Made by a program: the position numbers and the translations under genes. Shown piece by piece: positions 33,513-41,394 of a stretch of DNA of 64,000 nucleotides. Source of the stretch: CAYWBU01 sp942491525 (GTDB lineage Bacteria; Desulfobacterota; Desulfomonilia; UBA1062); NCBI GenBank assembly GCA_942491525.1, contig CALOBW010000039.1, positions 62,001 through 126,000 on the forward strand, written 5' to 3'. The notes below the pieces were generated by a model. The model saw only the letters and a program-made list of their open reading frames with translations, ran no database searches and had not been told where the DNA came from. Each line of letters opens with the position of its first letter. The stretch's first letter is position 1.

Positions 33513-33782
33513 ATGACAAAAGCTGATTTGGTAAATGCCGTTTCAAACGCAACTGGAACAAAGAAGGAAGCTCAGGCTGCTGTTGAGGCGGTGTTTGATG
33601 CAATCGCTGATGCTCTTAAGAGCGGGGATGAAGTACGAGTAATTGGTTTTGGTACCTTTAAGGTTGCCGACAGAGCTGCCAGAGAGGGCAAGAATCCTCA
33701 GACCGGCGCCAAGATCAAGATTCCGGCCAAGAAGGTTGCCCGGTTCGTTCCCGGCAAAGCCTTGAAAGACGCTCTCAACTAA
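33513..33782 (+). CDS. HU-family DNA-binding protein
   Basis: An 89-aa nucleoid protein that bends and compacts DNA as a dimer. It has the HU/IHF signature GFGTFKVADRAAREGKNPQTG at about residues 46-66, with the DNA-intercalating proline arm just after (TGAKIKIPAKK), and the C-terminal helix PGKALKDALN. AAGGAGAGGG precedes the ATG. It has its own promoter and a strong terminator, and is monocistronic. HU rather than IHF is indicated by length and the KADLVNAVS start. Confidence 0.95.
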   Translation: MTKADLVNAVSNATGTKKEAQAAVEAVFDAIADALKSGDEVRVIGFGTFKVADRAAREGKNPQTGAKIKIPAKKVARFVPGKALKDALN

Positions 33783-33797
33783 TAAATTAGTATTTGC

Positions 33798-33825
33798 GGG
33801 GCGCTCTTCAGGCGCCCCGATTTCC
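33798..33825 (+). terminator. Intrinsic terminator of the HU gene
   Basis: GGGGCGC (33798-33804) pairs with GCGCCCC (33812-33818) around a 7-nt loop, followed by GATTTCCTTTCTT. It lies 15 bases after the HU stop. Confidence 0.85.
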
Positions 33826-33903
33826 TTTCTTAAACTCATCCGCGGTTGTCAAAATAGGTTCTATATGTGATAGTTGCTCCACAATTTTTACGGGAGTGGT
33901 ACT

Positions 33904-34527
33904 ATGACCTTATGGGATTTCTTTATTAAGGGCGGGCCTTTGATGTGGCCTCTGCTGATCTGTTCGATTGTGGCGCTGACCATCTTCATTGAACGCATGT
34001 GGTCTCTGCGGGCCTCACGTATCATCCCTGCTCAGCTTATCGAAGAGATTGAGCGCCTGACCCGCATGGGGCGTCTGGACGATATTGATGAGTTGATCAA
34101 GCGCAGCAACTCGCCCATCTGTCCGGTTATTGAGGCCGCCACCAAGAATGCCGGCATGCGCCGCGAAATCATCAAGGACTATATGGAGGAGGCCGGTGCC
34201 CGCGAAGCCTACTCCATCGAGCGCAACATCGACATCCTGGGTATTATCGCCACCATCTGCCCGCTGCTGGGTTTGCTGGGTACCGTTTCCGGTATGATTT
34301 CAACCTTTCACACCATCGGTTTTCAGGGCGCTGAAAACCAGCTGCTGGCCTCCGGCATCTCCGAGGCTTTGATTACCACTGCCACCGGCCTCTCGATCGC
34401 CATTCCGGCCTTTGTCTGCTACCGTATCCTGGTGGCCCGCAGCGACCATCTGCTCTTTGAGATGGAGAAGACTTCGGCCAGAATCCTGGAATATCTGAAA
34501 GGTGAAGAGAGTGAAATTCAGGCGTAA
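33904..34527 (+). CDS. MotA/TolQ/ExbB proton channel protein
   Basis: A 207-aa inner-membrane protein with three transmembrane helices (about 10-32, 110-135 and 155-178). It carries the family signature: IIATICPLLGLLGTVSGMISTF followed by SEALITTATGLSIAIPAFVCY. It forms the proton channel of an energy-transducing complex with the ExbD/TolR partner, which overlaps its 3' end. ATG at 33904 is chosen over the upstream TTG because GGGAG precedes it and MTLWDFFIKGGPLMWPL is the usual start. Neither TonB nor Tol-Pal genes are adjacent, so the energised partner is unknown. Confidence 0.9.
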   Translation: MTLWDFFIKGGPLMWPLLICSIVALTIFIERMWSLRASRIIPAQLIEEIERLTRMGRLDDIDELIKRSNSPICPVIEAATKNAGMRREIIKDYMEEAGAREAYSIERNIDILGIIATICPLLGLLGTVSGMISTFHTIGFQGAENQLLASGISEALITTATGLSIAIPAFVCYRILVARSDHLLFEMEKTSARILEYLKGEESEIQA

Positions 34528-34900
34528 AAAAGAGAGTAAGATCTCGGCCCTGGATATCACGCCGCTGGTGGACGTGGTTTTTCTGCTGCTGATCTTCTTC
34601 ATGCTCTCCTTTGGATCTCCGCTGGTGGGCAGCAAGGTTGAACTGCCTGAAGTAGATGCCAAGGACGGCGCCCTGCTGGGGGCCGAAAAGGCCTTCTCGG
34701 TGGTGATTACCGATGAGGGTATTCTGCTGGACGGCGAAGAGACCACCACTGATGAGCTGGCCGCCCTGCCGGATGATCTGGATATCCTGATTATGGGTCA
34801 GCGTGACGTGGCTTACTATAAGGTGATCGATGTGCTGGATGTGCTGCGTTCCTCTGGTCATCAGCAGGTTTCCCTGGTCACCAAGGCTGTGAAGAATTAA
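34511..34900 (+). CDS. ExbD/TolR biopolymer transport protein
   Basis: A 129-aa protein with a short cytoplasmic N-terminus (MKFRRKKESK), one transmembrane helix at about 17-37 bearing the proton-binding Asp in LDITPLVDVVFLLLIFF, and a periplasmic domain. It pairs with the ExbB/TolQ protein upstream and overlaps its end by 17 bases. I chose GTG at 34511 because AAAGG lies 8 bases upstream and it gives the standard ExbD start; GTG at 34502 lacks spacing for a binding site. Confidence 0.88.
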   Translation: MKFRRKKESKISALDITPLVDVVFLLLIFFMLSFGSPLVGSKVELPEVDAKDGALLGAEKAFSVVITDEGILLDGEETTTDELAALPDDLDILIMGQRDVAYYKVIDVLDVLRSSGHQQVSLVTKAVKN

Positions 34901-34950
34901 AATAACCACTTGGATTGACTTCCACTATCTGATTCTTATCTTCTTTATCC

Positions 34951-35319
34951 ATGAAGAAGATACTTGTCGTCGAAGATGAACTCCCTCTGCAGAAGCTTTT
35001 TCAGGATGAGCTGATAGATTGCGGCTATGACGTTTCGGTAGCCTCAAACGGTAAGGAGGCCCTGGCCCAGCTCAAAGAGAAAGAGTACACCGCCCTGATG
35101 CCGGATCTGGTGATTCTGGATATCCGCATGCCCGAGATGGACGGCCTCGAGACCATGGGGCACATCCTCAAGAACCGCTTTGATGTGGCGGTCATCATCC
35201 ATACGGCCTATTCAAGCTACAAAGATGACGTCTTGGCGCTGGCCGCCGATGACTATGTGGTCAAGAGCCACGACATTGAGCCTCTCAAGGAAAAAATTAA
35301 GAACCTGATTGGAGTGTGA
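34951..35319 (+). CDS. Single-domain response regulator
   Basis: A 122-aa CheY-like receiver with no output domain. Acidic residues ED at 8-9, phospho-acceptor D57 (LVILDIRMPEMDG), T85 (IIHTAYSS) and K105 (YVVKSHD) are all present, so it should be phosphorylatable. No kinase is adjacent. It sits 4 bases upstream of glgC and may be co-transcribed with it. No Shine-Dalgarno is visible before its ATG, only a pyrimidine-rich tract. Its target is unknown. Confidence 0.9.
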   Translation: MKKILVVEDELPLQKLFQDELIDCGYDVSVASNGKEALAQLKEKEYTALMPDLVILDIRMPEMDGLETMGHILKNRFDVAVIIHTAYSSYKDDVLALAADDYVVKSHDIEPLKEKIKNLIGV

Positions 35320-35323
35320 TGCT

Positions 35324-36547
35324 ATGGCGACAGATGTCTGCACCATTATTCTGGCCGGCGGCAGGGGGGAGCGTCTCTATCCGCTGACCAAGGATCGGGC
35401 CAAGCCGGCGGTACCCTTCGGCGGTATGTACCGGATCATCGATTTTACCCTTTCCAACTGTGTTAACTCGGGACTGAAGAAGGTCTATGTCCTCTCCCAG
35501 TATAAGTCGCATCCGCTGAGTCGGCATATCCAGCGCGGCTGGCTCAATTTCTTTTCGGCGCCCCTGGGCGAGTTCATCTATGACATTCCGGCCCAGCAGC
35601 GTATCGGGTCCAACTGGTACGAGGGTACGGCCGATGCGGTATTCCAGAACATCTACTCCCTGCAGCGGGTCATGCCTAAATATACTCTGATCCTCTCCGG
35701 CGATCATATCTATCAGATGGATTATCGCGAGATGGTCGATTTTCACCGCGCTAACGGCGCCGATCTGACGGTGGGGGTGGTCTCGATGCCGCTGGCCGTG
35801 GCCAGCCAGTTCGGGGTGCTCAAGGCCGATGAGAATTGGGAGATTGTTGATTTTCAGGAGAAGCCCAAGGAGGCGCCCTTCCTTGATCCGGCCGATCCGA
35901 CCAAGGTGCTGATCTCCATGGGTATCTATGTCTTCGAGACCAAGGTCCTGATGAAGAAGTTGATCGAGGATGCGCGCCTCAAGACCAGCGCCCACGACTT
36001 CGGCAAGGATATCATTCCGCGCATGCTCAAGCACTGCAAGGTTATGGCCTTCCCCTTCAAGGGGGTCAATGGCGACAGCTACTGGCGTGATATCGGCACG
36101 CTGGACGCTTACTATGCCGCCAATATGGATCTGGTTTCGGTGACCCCGGCCTGTAATCTCTATAACCAGGACTGGCCGGTGCATACGGTCTACAGCCCCT
36201 TTCCGCCGGCCAAGATGGTCTTTTCGGGCGGCAAGGACGGCAGCCGGGTGGGCACCATGCTGGACTCAATCGTCTGCGGCGGGTCGATCGTTTCGGGCGG
36301 CCGCGTGGAGCGTTCAGTGCTTTCGCCCAATGTGAAGGTGCACAGTTATGCGGATGTGCAGGACTCTATCCTGATGGAAGGTGTTGATGTTGGCCGGAAA
36401 TGTATGTTAAGGCGAGCTATAATCGACAAAGGGGTCAAGATTCCGCCCAACACCATTATAGGCTATGATCTTGAAGAGGATAGACGCAGATTCGATGTAT
36501 CCCCAGATGGAGTGGTGGTGGTCCCCGGGAATACGGTCTTTGATTAA
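35324..36547 (+). CDS. glgC: Glucose-1-phosphate adenylyltransferase
   Basis: Makes ADP-glucose from glucose 1-phosphate and ATP for glycogen. The 407-aa product has the nucleotidyltransferase loop LAGGRGERLYPLTKDRAKPAVPFGG near residues 9-33, the ADP-glucose synthetase signature WYEGTADAVFQN near 98, LSGDHIYQMDY near 124 (catalytic Asp), and a left-handed beta-helix end with hexapeptide-like repeats (from about 300). ATG at 35324 follows GGAG; the longer frame would overlap the response regulator. Neither glgA nor glgB is adjacent, an unusual separation. Confidence 0.94.
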   Translation: MATDVCTIILAGGRGERLYPLTKDRAKPAVPFGGMYRIIDFTLSNCVNSGLKKVYVLSQYKSHPLSRHIQRGWLNFFSAPLGEFIYDIPAQQRIGSNWYEGTADAVFQNIYSLQRVMPKYTLILSGDHIYQMDYREMVDFHRANGADLTVGVVSMPLAVASQFGVLKADENWEIVDFQEKPKEAPFLDPADPTKVLISMGIYVFETKVLMKKLIEDARLKTSAHDFGKDIIPRMLKHCKVMAFPFKGVNGDSYWRDIGTLDAYYAANMDLVSVTPACNLYNQDWPVHTVYSPFPPAKMVFSGGKDGSRVGTMLDSIVCGGSIVSGGRVERSVLSPNVKVHSYADVQDSILMEGVDVGRKCMLRRAIIDKGVKIPPNTIIGYDLEEDRRRFDVSPDGVVVVPGNTVFD

Positions 36548-36550
36548 TTA

Positions 36551-37840
36551 ATGCAAGCAAAACCAAGTGTGGCCCTGGTCAGCCTGGGCTGTCCCAAAAA
36601 TCTGGTTGATTCTGAATATATCTGTGAAAAGTTTCTGGGCGGCGGCTATCCGATTGTGGAGGATGCGGCCGCGGCCGAGATCGTGATTGTCAATACCTGC
36701 GGCTTCCTGACCTCGGCGGTGGAGGAGTCCATTGAGACGATCCTCGCATTCGTGGAGGACGGCAAGCGCGTCATCTGCACCGGCTGCATGGTCAGCCGCT
36801 ATGAGGAGCGCCTGCGTGAAGAGCTGCCCGAGGTTGAGCTCTTCAGCGGGCCCGGTACCTACGAAACCATCGTCACTGATTTTGAGAGCCATACTGACCG
36901 CCTGATCCCGCGCTTTGATAACGTTGTCGGGCGCTCGGTCATCTCAACGGCGGCCAGTGCCTATGTTAAGATCTCCGAGGGCTGCTCCAACCACTGCAGC
37001 TTCTGCATGATACCCAGCCTGCGCGGCGAACTGCTCAGCAAACCCAGGGATCAGATTATCGATGAGTGCCGCAATCTGCTGGCCGAGGGTGTACGAGAGA
37101 TCATCCTGATCGGCCAGGATCTGGGCAGCTACGGCAAAGATCTCGGCCATGAAAATGCCTTGCCGGCTCTGATGAGCGAGATCGCAGACTTGAGTGGCCT
37201 GGTCTGGCTGCGCGTCATGTACATTCACCCCGAGTCCATGACCGATGAGATGCTCGACACCATCGCCAATCATCCCAAGATCTGCTCCTACGTCGATATG
37301 CCCGTCCAGCATGTGGCCGACTCTGTGCTTAAACAGATGGGCCGCAGGGGCGGCGCCGATTTTGTGCGCGGGCGTGTGGCCGCCATCAAGCAGCGCGGTA
37401 TCTGGCTGCGTACCACCGTCATGGTGGGCCATCCCGGCGAGGATGCTGCCGCCTTCGAGCAGCTGGCCGACTTTGTGGCCGAGGGCCACTTCGACCATCT
37501 GGGCGCCTTTGCCTTTTCGCCCGAGGATGGCACCCGCAGCGCCGAGCTGGCGCAGGATATCAGCGAAGAGCTCAAGCAGCAGCGCCTGGAGCGGATCATG
37601 GCCATTCAGCAGGAGGTGTCGCGCCAGAAGATGCAGAGTCTGGTTGGTCAGCGCATCAAAGTTTTGGTGGAGGGATATCATCCCGAGACCGAGCTGCTGC
37701 TGCGCGGGCGTTGCGAGTTTCAGGCCCCCGAGGTTGACGGCTGCTGCATCATCAATGAGGGCGGCGCCGACAGCGGCGAGTTTTGCGAGCTTGAGATCTT
37801 GGAGGCAATGGAATATGATCTGGTCGGGAGGATCGTATGA
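36551..37840 (+). CDS. rimO: Ribosomal protein S12 methylthiotransferase RimO
   Basis: Radical SAM enzyme that methylthiolates the conserved Asp of ribosomal protein S12. The 429-aa protein has an N-terminal UPF0004 domain with cluster ligands C14 (SLGCPKN), a Cys in NTCGFL near 50 and a Cys in CTGCMVS near 77-80. The radical SAM motif is EGCSNHCSFCMIPSLRG near 142-158, and the specific MPVQHVADSVLKQMGR near 255 is typical of RimO. A C-terminal TRAM domain (about 365-429) binds S12. The stop overlaps the kdsD start (ATGA). RimO rather than MiaB is supported by VSLGCPKNLVDSE and MPVQH. Confidence 0.93.
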   Translation: MQAKPSVALVSLGCPKNLVDSEYICEKFLGGGYPIVEDAAAAEIVIVNTCGFLTSAVEESIETILAFVEDGKRVICTGCMVSRYEERLREELPEVELFSGPGTYETIVTDFESHTDRLIPRFDNVVGRSVISTAASAYVKISEGCSNHCSFCMIPSLRGELLSKPRDQIIDECRNLLAEGVREIILIGQDLGSYGKDLGHENALPALMSEIADLSGLVWLRVMYIHPESMTDEMLDTIANHPKICSYVDMPVQHVADSVLKQMGRRGGADFVRGRVAAIKQRGIWLRTTVMVGHPGEDAAAFEQLADFVAEGHFDHLGAFAFSPEDGTRSAELAQDISEELKQQRLERIMAIQQEVSRQKMQSLVGQRIKVLVEGYHPETELLLRGRCEFQAPEVDGCCIINEGGADSGEFCELEILEAMEYDLVGRIV

Positions 37841-38805
37841 GTGATATCCTGGAGTTGGGCCGCGAGGTGATTGGCATCGAGATTGAGGGCCTGCAGGGCC
37901 TGCAATTGGACGAAAGCTTTGAAGAGGCGGTCCGCCTGCTGACGGGGCTCAAGGGTAAGGTTGTCCTGACCGGCGTGGGCAAGTCGGGCATCATCGCCCA
38001 GAAGATTGCCGCCACCATGGTCTCCATCGGCACCCCGGCCATGTTCATGCATCCGGTGGACGGTCTGCACGGCGACCTGGGCGTGGTTCTGCCCGGCGAC
38101 ATCATCATCATTCTCTCAAACAGCGGCAACACCAAGGAGATCAGCGACCTGCTGGACTTCATCTCCCAGCGTGACGTCAAGATCATTGCCATCACCGGCG
38201 GAGTCGACTCGATCCTGAGCCGTGCCGCCGACATAACAATTTCGAGCTGTGTTGCGCGCGAAGCCTGTAAGATGGGGCTGGCGCCGACCACCTCGACCAC
38301 GGCCCAGCTGGCCATCGGCGACGCCCTGGCCGTGACTGTCTCGGCCATGAACGGTTTCGGCCAGGATGACTTCAGGGAGTATCATCCGGCCGGTGCGCTC
38401 GGCCAGCAGCTCATGCAGCGCATCAGTCAGGTCATGATTAGCGGCGCCAAGGTGCCGGTTGTGGCCGCCGATGCCGCCCTGGATGCTGTCCTTGCGGAGA
38501 TGACGGCCAAGTCTCTCGGCCTGACGCTGGTGGGCGCGTGGCCGCGGGTTGAAGGTATCGTGACCGACGGCGACCTGCGACGCACCATGCAGCAGCGCCT
38601 CAGCGAGGTGGCATGCCTCAAGGCCGGCGACATCATGACGGTCAAACCCTCCATGATCACATCCGATAAGCTGGCCATCGATGCTCTGGATCTGATGGAG
38701 CGCAAGCAGATCACCTCGCTGCTGGTGGGGCCGGACTATGACAATATTGAGGGCGTGGTTCATCTGCACGACCTGCTGGGCCGCGGCCATCTGGGTCTGA
38801 AATAG
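37837..38805 (+). CDS. kdsD: Arabinose-5-phosphate isomerase (KdsD/KpsF family)
   Basis: Converts ribulose 5-phosphate to arabinose 5-phosphate, the first step toward Kdo of LPS. The 322-aa product has a SIS sugar-isomerase domain (about 25-180) with GVGKSGIIAQKIAATMVSIGT near 47-67, HGDLGVV near 81, and LSNSGNTKEI near 93. Two CBS domains follow (about 200-320). Length and domain order match the family. It begins at an ATG overlapping the rimO stop, preceded by GGGAGG. Evidence that the host makes Kdo-type LPS. Confidence 0.93.
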   Translation: MSDILELGREVIGIEIEGLQGLQLDESFEEAVRLLTGLKGKVVLTGVGKSGIIAQKIAATMVSIGTPAMFMHPVDGLHGDLGVVLPGDIIIILSNSGNTKEISDLLDFISQRDVKIIAITGGVDSILSRAADITISSCVAREACKMGLAPTTSTTAQLAIGDALAVTVSAMNGFGQDDFREYHPAGALGQQLMQRISQVMISGAKVPVVAADAALDAVLAEMTAKSLGLTLVGAWPRVEGIVTDGDLRRTMQQRLSEVACLKAGDIMTVKPSMITSDKLAIDALDLMERKQITSLLVGPDYDNIEGVVHLHDLLGRGHLGLK

Positions 38806-38823
38806 TTAAATATCGGAGGTTCT

Positions 38824-39981
38824 ATGAAACGTTTAAGTTCACTTGTTGTGTTGGTCCTTATGCTCAGCGGCTGTGCCGGTTACCAGAATGTCAACCCGGC
38901 CAAGATCGATGTCTCCGCCTATGAGGCGCCCGCGGAGAGCTCCAAGTTTGTGCAGCCCGATGGTGAGGTTAAGAACATCATCTTCATGATCGGTGACGGC
39001 ATGGGCATCAACCAGCTCTTCCTGACCCGCTACATCACCCTGGGCGAGGATGGCCGCCTCAATATTGAGCGCATTCCGGTCAGCGGCCTGGTGACAACCT
39101 TCTCGGCCTCCAACCTGCGGACCGATTCGGCCGCTGCCGCGACGGCCCTGGCTACCGGCATGAAAACCGCCAACGGCATGATCGGGCAGGCTGCGGATGG
39201 CACAAAATATAAGACTCTGCTTGAACTGGCCAAGGAGAATGGCAAGGCTACCGGGGTTGTGGCCACCAAGGCGGTCACGGATGCCACGCCGGCCGGTTTT
39301 ACGGCCCATAATCCGTCGCGCAAGAATCATGCGGCAATTGCCGTCAATATGCTCGAAACCAACCCGGACATCATCATGGGCGGCGGGCGCAAGCACTGGG
39401 ACGCAGATTTGCGCAAGGATGGCCGTGATGTGATTGCCGAGGCCGTGGCTGCCGGCTACGCTTACGCCTATGACCTGGAGACCTTTGCGGCCGTTCAGGG
39501 CGGGCCGGTGCTGGGCCTCTTTGCCGAAGGATCAATGGATGAGAGCGCTGAAGAGCCCTCCATCCAGGATATGACCGACAAGAGCCTTGAGATTCTGAGC
39601 CGCGATGAGGATGGCTTCTTTGTGATGATCGAAGGCTCCCAGATTGACAGTTACTGCCACAAGCATGATGAGCAGGAGTTTGTGCGCCGGCTGCTCAACT
39701 TTGACATGGCCGTCAAAAGCGCCATCGAGTTTGCCGCCCAGAACGGTAACACCCTGGTCATCGTGACCGCCGACCATGAAACCGGCGCTCTCATGACCCT
39801 GGACAACAAACAGAACCCCAAGATCCACTGGGCTTCATTCAACCACTCCTCTTCGCCGGTGGCCATCTACGCCTATGGCCCCGGTTCCGAGATGTTCATG
39901 GGCATGCAGGACAATGTTGAGGTGGCGGCCAAGCTGGCTGCGCTGATGGGTATTGCGGAGTTTCCGCAGAAGCTGGATTAG
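38824..39981 (+). CDS. Alkaline phosphatase-family lipoprotein
   Basis: Periplasmic or surface phosphomonoesterase releasing phosphate from organic esters. The 385-aa product has a lipobox (LSGC, acylated at C17), then FMIGDGMGINQLF (metal-binding Asp) near 58-70, and LRTDSAAAATALATGMKTANG near 98-118, in which the Ser after Asp is the nucleophile. HKHDEQEF near 280 and TADHETGAL near 317 supply further metal ligands. It is shorter than E. coli PhoA (471 aa) and anchored by lipid. GGAGG precedes the ATG. No Pho box was recognised in the short space after kdsD. Confidence 0.9.
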   Translation: MKRLSSLVVLVLMLSGCAGYQNVNPAKIDVSAYEAPAESSKFVQPDGEVKNIIFMIGDGMGINQLFLTRYITLGEDGRLNIERIPVSGLVTTFSASNLRTDSAAAATALATGMKTANGMIGQAADGTKYKTLLELAKENGKATGVVATKAVTDATPAGFTAHNPSRKNHAAIAVNMLETNPDIIMGGGRKHWDADLRKDGRDVIAEAVAAGYAYAYDLETFAAVQGGPVLGLFAEGSMDESAEEPSIQDMTDKSLEILSRDEDGFFVMIEGSQIDSYCHKHDEQEFVRRLLNFDMAVKSAIEFAAQNGNTLVIVTADHETGALMTLDNKQNPKIHWASFNHSSSPVAIYAYGPGSEMFMGMQDNVEVAAKLAALMGIAEFPQKLD

Positions 39982-40031
39982 CGGCTGGATCTGTTGCCGC
40001 AGCTCCTTATAATTAACCGAGGAGGTGCGGC

Positions 40032-40505
40032 ATGCAAGACGGCTGGCAGGCGGTGCTGGATAACTTCGCTTACGGGATCTATCTGATAACCATTGCGGAC
40101 GGGGCGCAGTTCAACGGCATGGTTGCGTCCTGGCTGATGCAGTGCTGCCATGAGCCACCCATGCTGGCGGTGGCCATCCGCCACAACCGCCTCTCTCACG
40201 AGCAGATCCGGCAGAGCCGCAAATTTTGCGTCAACCTGGTGGACCGGAAGTTTGAGAGCCGTATGCCCAATTTCAAGCGCCCGGACTGGCAGGAGAAGTT
40301 CAAGGGGCAGACCTACTACCTCTCGCCGGCCGGTCTGCCCGTGCTCGACGATGCCCTGGGCTTTCTGGACTGCCGCCTGGAGCAGGTGCTTGATCTGGGA
40401 GACCATAGCCTCTTTGTGGCGCAGATTATCTCCGGCGATCTCAACAGTGCCGGTACGCCCCTGACCACGGCCGACTACAGCGGCGTCTACCGCGGTAACC
40501 GTTAA
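40032..40505 (+). CDS. Flavin reductase-like FMN-binding protein
   Basis: A 157-aa protein of the flavin reductase / flavoredoxin family, which binds FMN in a split beta-barrel. The characteristic opening is YGIYLITIADGAQFNGMVASWLMQCC (two pieces at residues 13-38), followed by PMLAVAIRHNRLSHEQIRQSRKFCVNLVD. GAGGAGG before the ATG fixes the start. It probably reduces flavin or acts as a small NAD(P)H:flavin oxidoreductase, partner unknown. Its 3' end overlaps the convergent acyltransferase gene by 4 bases. Confidence 0.87.
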   Translation: MQDGWQAVLDNFAYGIYLITIADGAQFNGMVASWLMQCCHEPPMLAVAIRHNRLSHEQIRQSRKFCVNLVDRKFESRMPNFKRPDWQEKFKGQTYYLSPAGLPVLDDALGFLDCRLEQVLDLGDHSLFVAQIISGDLNSAGTPLTTADYSGVYRGNR

Positions 40506-41278
40506 GGCTTTCTCATCTCAACATCCACCGGCGCCAGCTCAACTCTTTGATGTCTGCCGAGCAGTTCCGCCAGTCTGGGTCGCACAATGTTGTTGGCCAC
40601 CCAGTACTCTTCGTGTTTATCCAGCTTTGAGCCATAGTTAAGATAGATGGGTTCGCCGAACTCCACCTTGACCCTGAAGGGCAGGGGCCAGAGCGGCACG
40701 ATGTCGTCGGCGGTCTTCGCCTTGGGAATGGTCTTGAGGATCGGGCTGGCCTTGGCAAAGCCGACCATGGCGGTCGGGATGATCGGCACGGAGTAGCGCA
40801 GGGCCATGCGCACCACGCCCGGGAAAAATTTGTGCAGCTTGTGGCGATCCTTGATGGCCGGCGAGAAGCCCTCCGGGAAGATGCAGATCAGATCATCGGC
40901 GTGTTCGCCTTCGGGTAGAAGGTAGTCGTCAAGGAAGTCCCATTTTAAACCCTCTCCTGTGGTCCAGAGAGGCAGGCCGGCGCCGATTACATACCTGCCC
41001 CAGGGATTGTTGATGTAGTGCCACTCCTGGGCGATTAATGGCGTTATTTGGCGGTTGGGGTGGGCACAGTGGGTGATGGTCAGGATGTCGAGGTCCCAGC
41101 CGCCGCTGTGGTTGCAGCACAGGATCGCCGGCCCGGCCGGAATGTTCTCCTGCCCGCTGACCTCCAGCCGGTGATAGTATTTGAGGTAGCCTCTCAGGAG
41201 GCGCTCCTTGCGGGCGTTGTAACGGCTGAACTCCTGCTCGTAGCTGGCACGGACCTTTTTGAACTCCTCGTAATTCAT
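40502..41278 (-). CDS. PlsC-type phospholipid/glycerol acyltransferase
   Basis: A 258-aa acyltransferase of the lysophosphatidic-acid acyltransferase family, at the inner membrane. Catalytic block I is NHSGGWD near residue 61 (H-x4-D), block II is probably in the RQITPLIAQE region, and block III is FPEGFSPAIKDRHKLHKF near 135. Then GVVRMALRYSVPIIPTAMVG follows. ATG at 41278 is chosen because GGAGA lies 4 bases upstream; the longer frame runs into a terminator region. The H-x4-D box is in a slightly different context from classic PlsC (NHQSWWD), so the acyl acceptor may not be lysophosphatidate. Confidence 0.82.
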   Translation of the reverse strand: MNYEEFKKVRASYEQEFSRYNARKERLLRGYLKYYHRLEVSGQENIPAGPAILCCNHSGGWDLDILTITHCAHPNRQITPLIAQEWHYINNPWGRYVIGAGLPLWTTGEGLKWDFLDDYLLPEGEHADDLICIFPEGFSPAIKDRHKLHKFFPGVVRMALRYSVPIIPTAMVGFAKASPILKTIPKAKTADDIVPLWPLPFRVKVEFGEPIYLNYGSKLDKHEEYWVANNIVRPRLAELLGRHQRVELAPVDVEMRKP

Positions 41279-41345
41279 GACATCTCCATAAAAGTTGTAC
41301 TGTGGTTTAAGTTTATATGGAGATGGGGTGGCTGTCAATCGGCAT

Positions 41346-41373
41346 AAAAAAAGGGCCGGCATTTGCCGGCCCC
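41346..41373 (-). terminator. Intrinsic terminator of the acyl-CoA dehydrogenase gene
   Basis: GGGCCGGC (41353-41360) pairs with GCCGGCCC (41365-41372) around ATTT, and on the minus strand the stem is followed by TTTTTTT. It lies 22 bases past the acyl-CoA dehydrogenase stop. Confidence 0.92.
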
Positions 41374-41394
41374 TCTTGCTTGATCTCGTTTTCC

